From an uncultured Clostridia bacterium (GTDB taxonomy: Bacteria; Bacillota; Clostridia; TANB77; CAG-508), in NCBI GenBank assembly GCA_948852945.1, contig CAQPBJ010000013.1, positions 1 to 51,167 of the forward strand: DNA of 51,167 nucleotides, given 5' to 3'. Both the position numbers and the translations under genes were made by a program. Under the pieces are notes generated by a model that was given only the letters and a program-made list of their open reading frames with translations, was not told the DNA's origin and did not search any database. This document shows, one piece after another, positions 49,951 through 51,167 of this stretch. Each line of letters opens with the position of its first letter. Position 1 is the first letter of the stretch.

Positions 49951-51167
49951 TTATCCAATTTTTTTAGCAAGTGCAATAAAAAAGATTTTTACATATTCGT
50001 CTTTTAAGAAGAATAGTACAATAGCATAAGTTAATCCACCAAGAGCTACTTTTAATATTATTGATAATAATGCGCTATGTATGAATAGTCCGACTATAAT
50101 ACATACAATGAACATTATGCTTCCAGCAATTGCATAGTTTATCCCTTCTTTAAAGGCTTTTCTAATATTAATATTACTTTTTATATATACACATTGTATA
50201 ATCATAACGATTGTTTGAGCAAAAGTAGTCATTAAAGCTGCTCCATAAGCTCCAAACTTTGGTATTAAAATAGCATTAAAGGCAACATTAAATACAAGAC
50301 CTACTAATATGGAAATTGTATATTCCTTTTGTCTTTTGGTTGGCAATAAATATTGAGTTCCTATAACATTTGTAATTCCACATAATAAAATGATCGGTGC
50401 TAATATATTAACAATAAGATAACATTTTTCATATCCATCTCCTAAGAATATTGGAACAAATTCTTTTGACACAGTAATTATTCCCAAAGTAATAGGAAAG
50501 GCTAAGAAAAAAACAAATCTAAAAGATTTCATTATATATTCATTTAGTTTTTTTGTATCTCCACTTGCAAATACGTTTGCAATTCTCGGCACCATAACTA
50601 TTCCAAGAGAAGATACTATGGTAAATAGTACATTTATTAATTTATTTGCTTCTTCATAATTTCCAAGTTCTGATTTATCATGAATTATATATCCTAGCAT
50701 TGTTTTATCAATTGTATTGTATAATTTTATTGCTATTTGTGGAATAAATAACATAACAATAGGAATCATATGACGTTTTAAATTAATATGCTTTACAGGA
50801 GTTCCTTTAAAATATTTTGGAAGGTAAAACCATAAAGATAAATTTCCAAGTAAATCTGCTAAAGAGTATATTAATAGGTATTTAGCTAAATCAGAAGGCT
50901 TTTTTACAAAGATGAAGATACATAGTACACTAAGAAGCCTTACAACTACATTTCGAGTTACAGTTTTTTTAAAATCTTCTAATCCTTGAAAGAACCAGCT
51001 TATATCAAAAGATGCTGCTAGAAGATATAGCAAAAGTATTCTATAATATATTTGATATTCATTATTTAATGCAAAAGCAAAGAAGAATACAGCCATAGAA
51101 ATGGCTAAAGTTATAAATCTAAATAATACGATTTCTAGAAATAGTTTTTTTCTTTTTTCTTTATCAT
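49951..51167 (-). CDS. Wzx-like oligosaccharide flippase, 5' end outside window
   Basis: The - strand frame is open from the window edge, so the gene is a fragment of about 405 residues and the ATG at 51096 is internal. It starts D-K-E-K-R-K-K-L-F and shows ASFDISWFFQGLEDFKK, IPQIAIKLYNTIDKTMLG and a series of about ten membrane helices, typical of the polysaccharide-transport (PST/Wzx) flippases that move lipid-linked sugars across the membrane. It suggests a surface polysaccharide locus beyond the right edge. Confidence 0.88.
   Translation of the reverse strand, partial: DKEKRKKLFLEIVLFRFITLAISMAVFFFAFALNNEYQIYYRILLLYLLAASFDISWFFQGLEDFKKTVTRNVVVRLLSVLCIFIFVKKPSDLAKYLLIYSLADLLGNLSLWFYLPKYFKGTPVKHINLKRHMIPIVMLFIPQIAIKLYNTIDKTMLGYIIHDKSELGNYEEANKLINVLFTIVSSLGIVMVPRIANVFASGDTKKLNEYIMKSFRFVFFLAFPITLGIITVSKEFVPIFLGDGYEKCYLIVNILAPIILLCGITNVIGTQYLLPTKRQKEYTISILVGLVFNVAFNAILIPKFGAYGAALMTTFAQTIVMIIQCVYIKSNINIRKAFKEGINYAIAGSIMFIVCIIVGLFIHSALLSIILKVALGGLTYAIVLFFLKDEYVKIFFIALAKKIG

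Noticed and set aside
1..51167. TGA reassigned to an amino acid
   Set aside because: Genes are full length when read with TGA as stop, and Trp and Gly use normal codons; avoidance fits better than reassignment.

Overview
The window is AT-rich (roughly 30% G+C by eye) and gene-dense, with almost all genes on the + strand. T-box control of ileS, a rimP-nusA-rnpM-ylxQ-infB-rbfA cluster, a SpoVB-like flippase, QueH, RnpM and many TTG/GTG starts behind strong GGAGG-type ribosome sites point to a Bacillota, most likely Clostridia, genome. I cannot name the species.

Layout. 1-194 is the 3' end of enolase with its terminator, followed by a 440-base gap with a multi-hairpin element. 638-9514 is a run of + strand genes: a GNAT-GNAT-DUF402 fusion, a Nudix hydrolase, a uracil-DNA-glycosylase-like protein, a COG2509 FAD protein, a PH-domain protein, an RNA m5C methyltransferase, an MgtA-type Mg2+ ATPase and a DUF84 NTPase. 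A 61-aa half-DnaJ zinc-finger gene forms its own transcription unit (9521-9861). A lone TraG/VirD4-like membrane ATPase lies on the - strand (9868-12267), divergent from a frameshifted SpoVB/MurJ-like flippase. HU follows, then a G+C-rich - strand cassette of unknown function.

15104-30528 is core metabolism: an Ile T-box, a YbaK/ProX-type tRNA deacylase, ileS, secG, rnr, a class A PBP, cysS, a FemX-like ligase, alr, a DUF1189-like membrane protein, ftsH and two small membrane proteins. 31198-39817 is the translation-factor cluster rimP-nusA-rnpM-ylxQ-infB-rbfA-nrnA-truB. A VbhA/Fic antitoxin-toxin pair is inserted between nrnA and truB. ribF and rpsO do not follow truB. 39919-49825 holds a YgjP-like metalloprotease, ruvB, a GT-C-like membrane glycosyltransferase, queH, a frameshifted RhuM gene, a degenerate Nudix protein, an 83-aa - strand cassette, two GNATs, an HhH-GPD-like hypothetical, an HD hydrolase and a Mn-type cation diffusion facilitator. 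The window ends inside a - strand Wzx-like flippase.

The most interesting non-coding signal is a pair of structured elements (19096-19218 and 36375-36497). Their stems differ in sequence but keep pairing, while an internal loop (GTTGTT/GCCTA) and a 23-nt apical domain (18 of 23 identical) are conserved. I do not recognise this family. Other points: none of the 50 genes whose ends I read stops with TGA; two genes each carry one extra C directly before GGAA that breaks the frame; and two - strand single-gene cassettes carry palindromes at their promoters.
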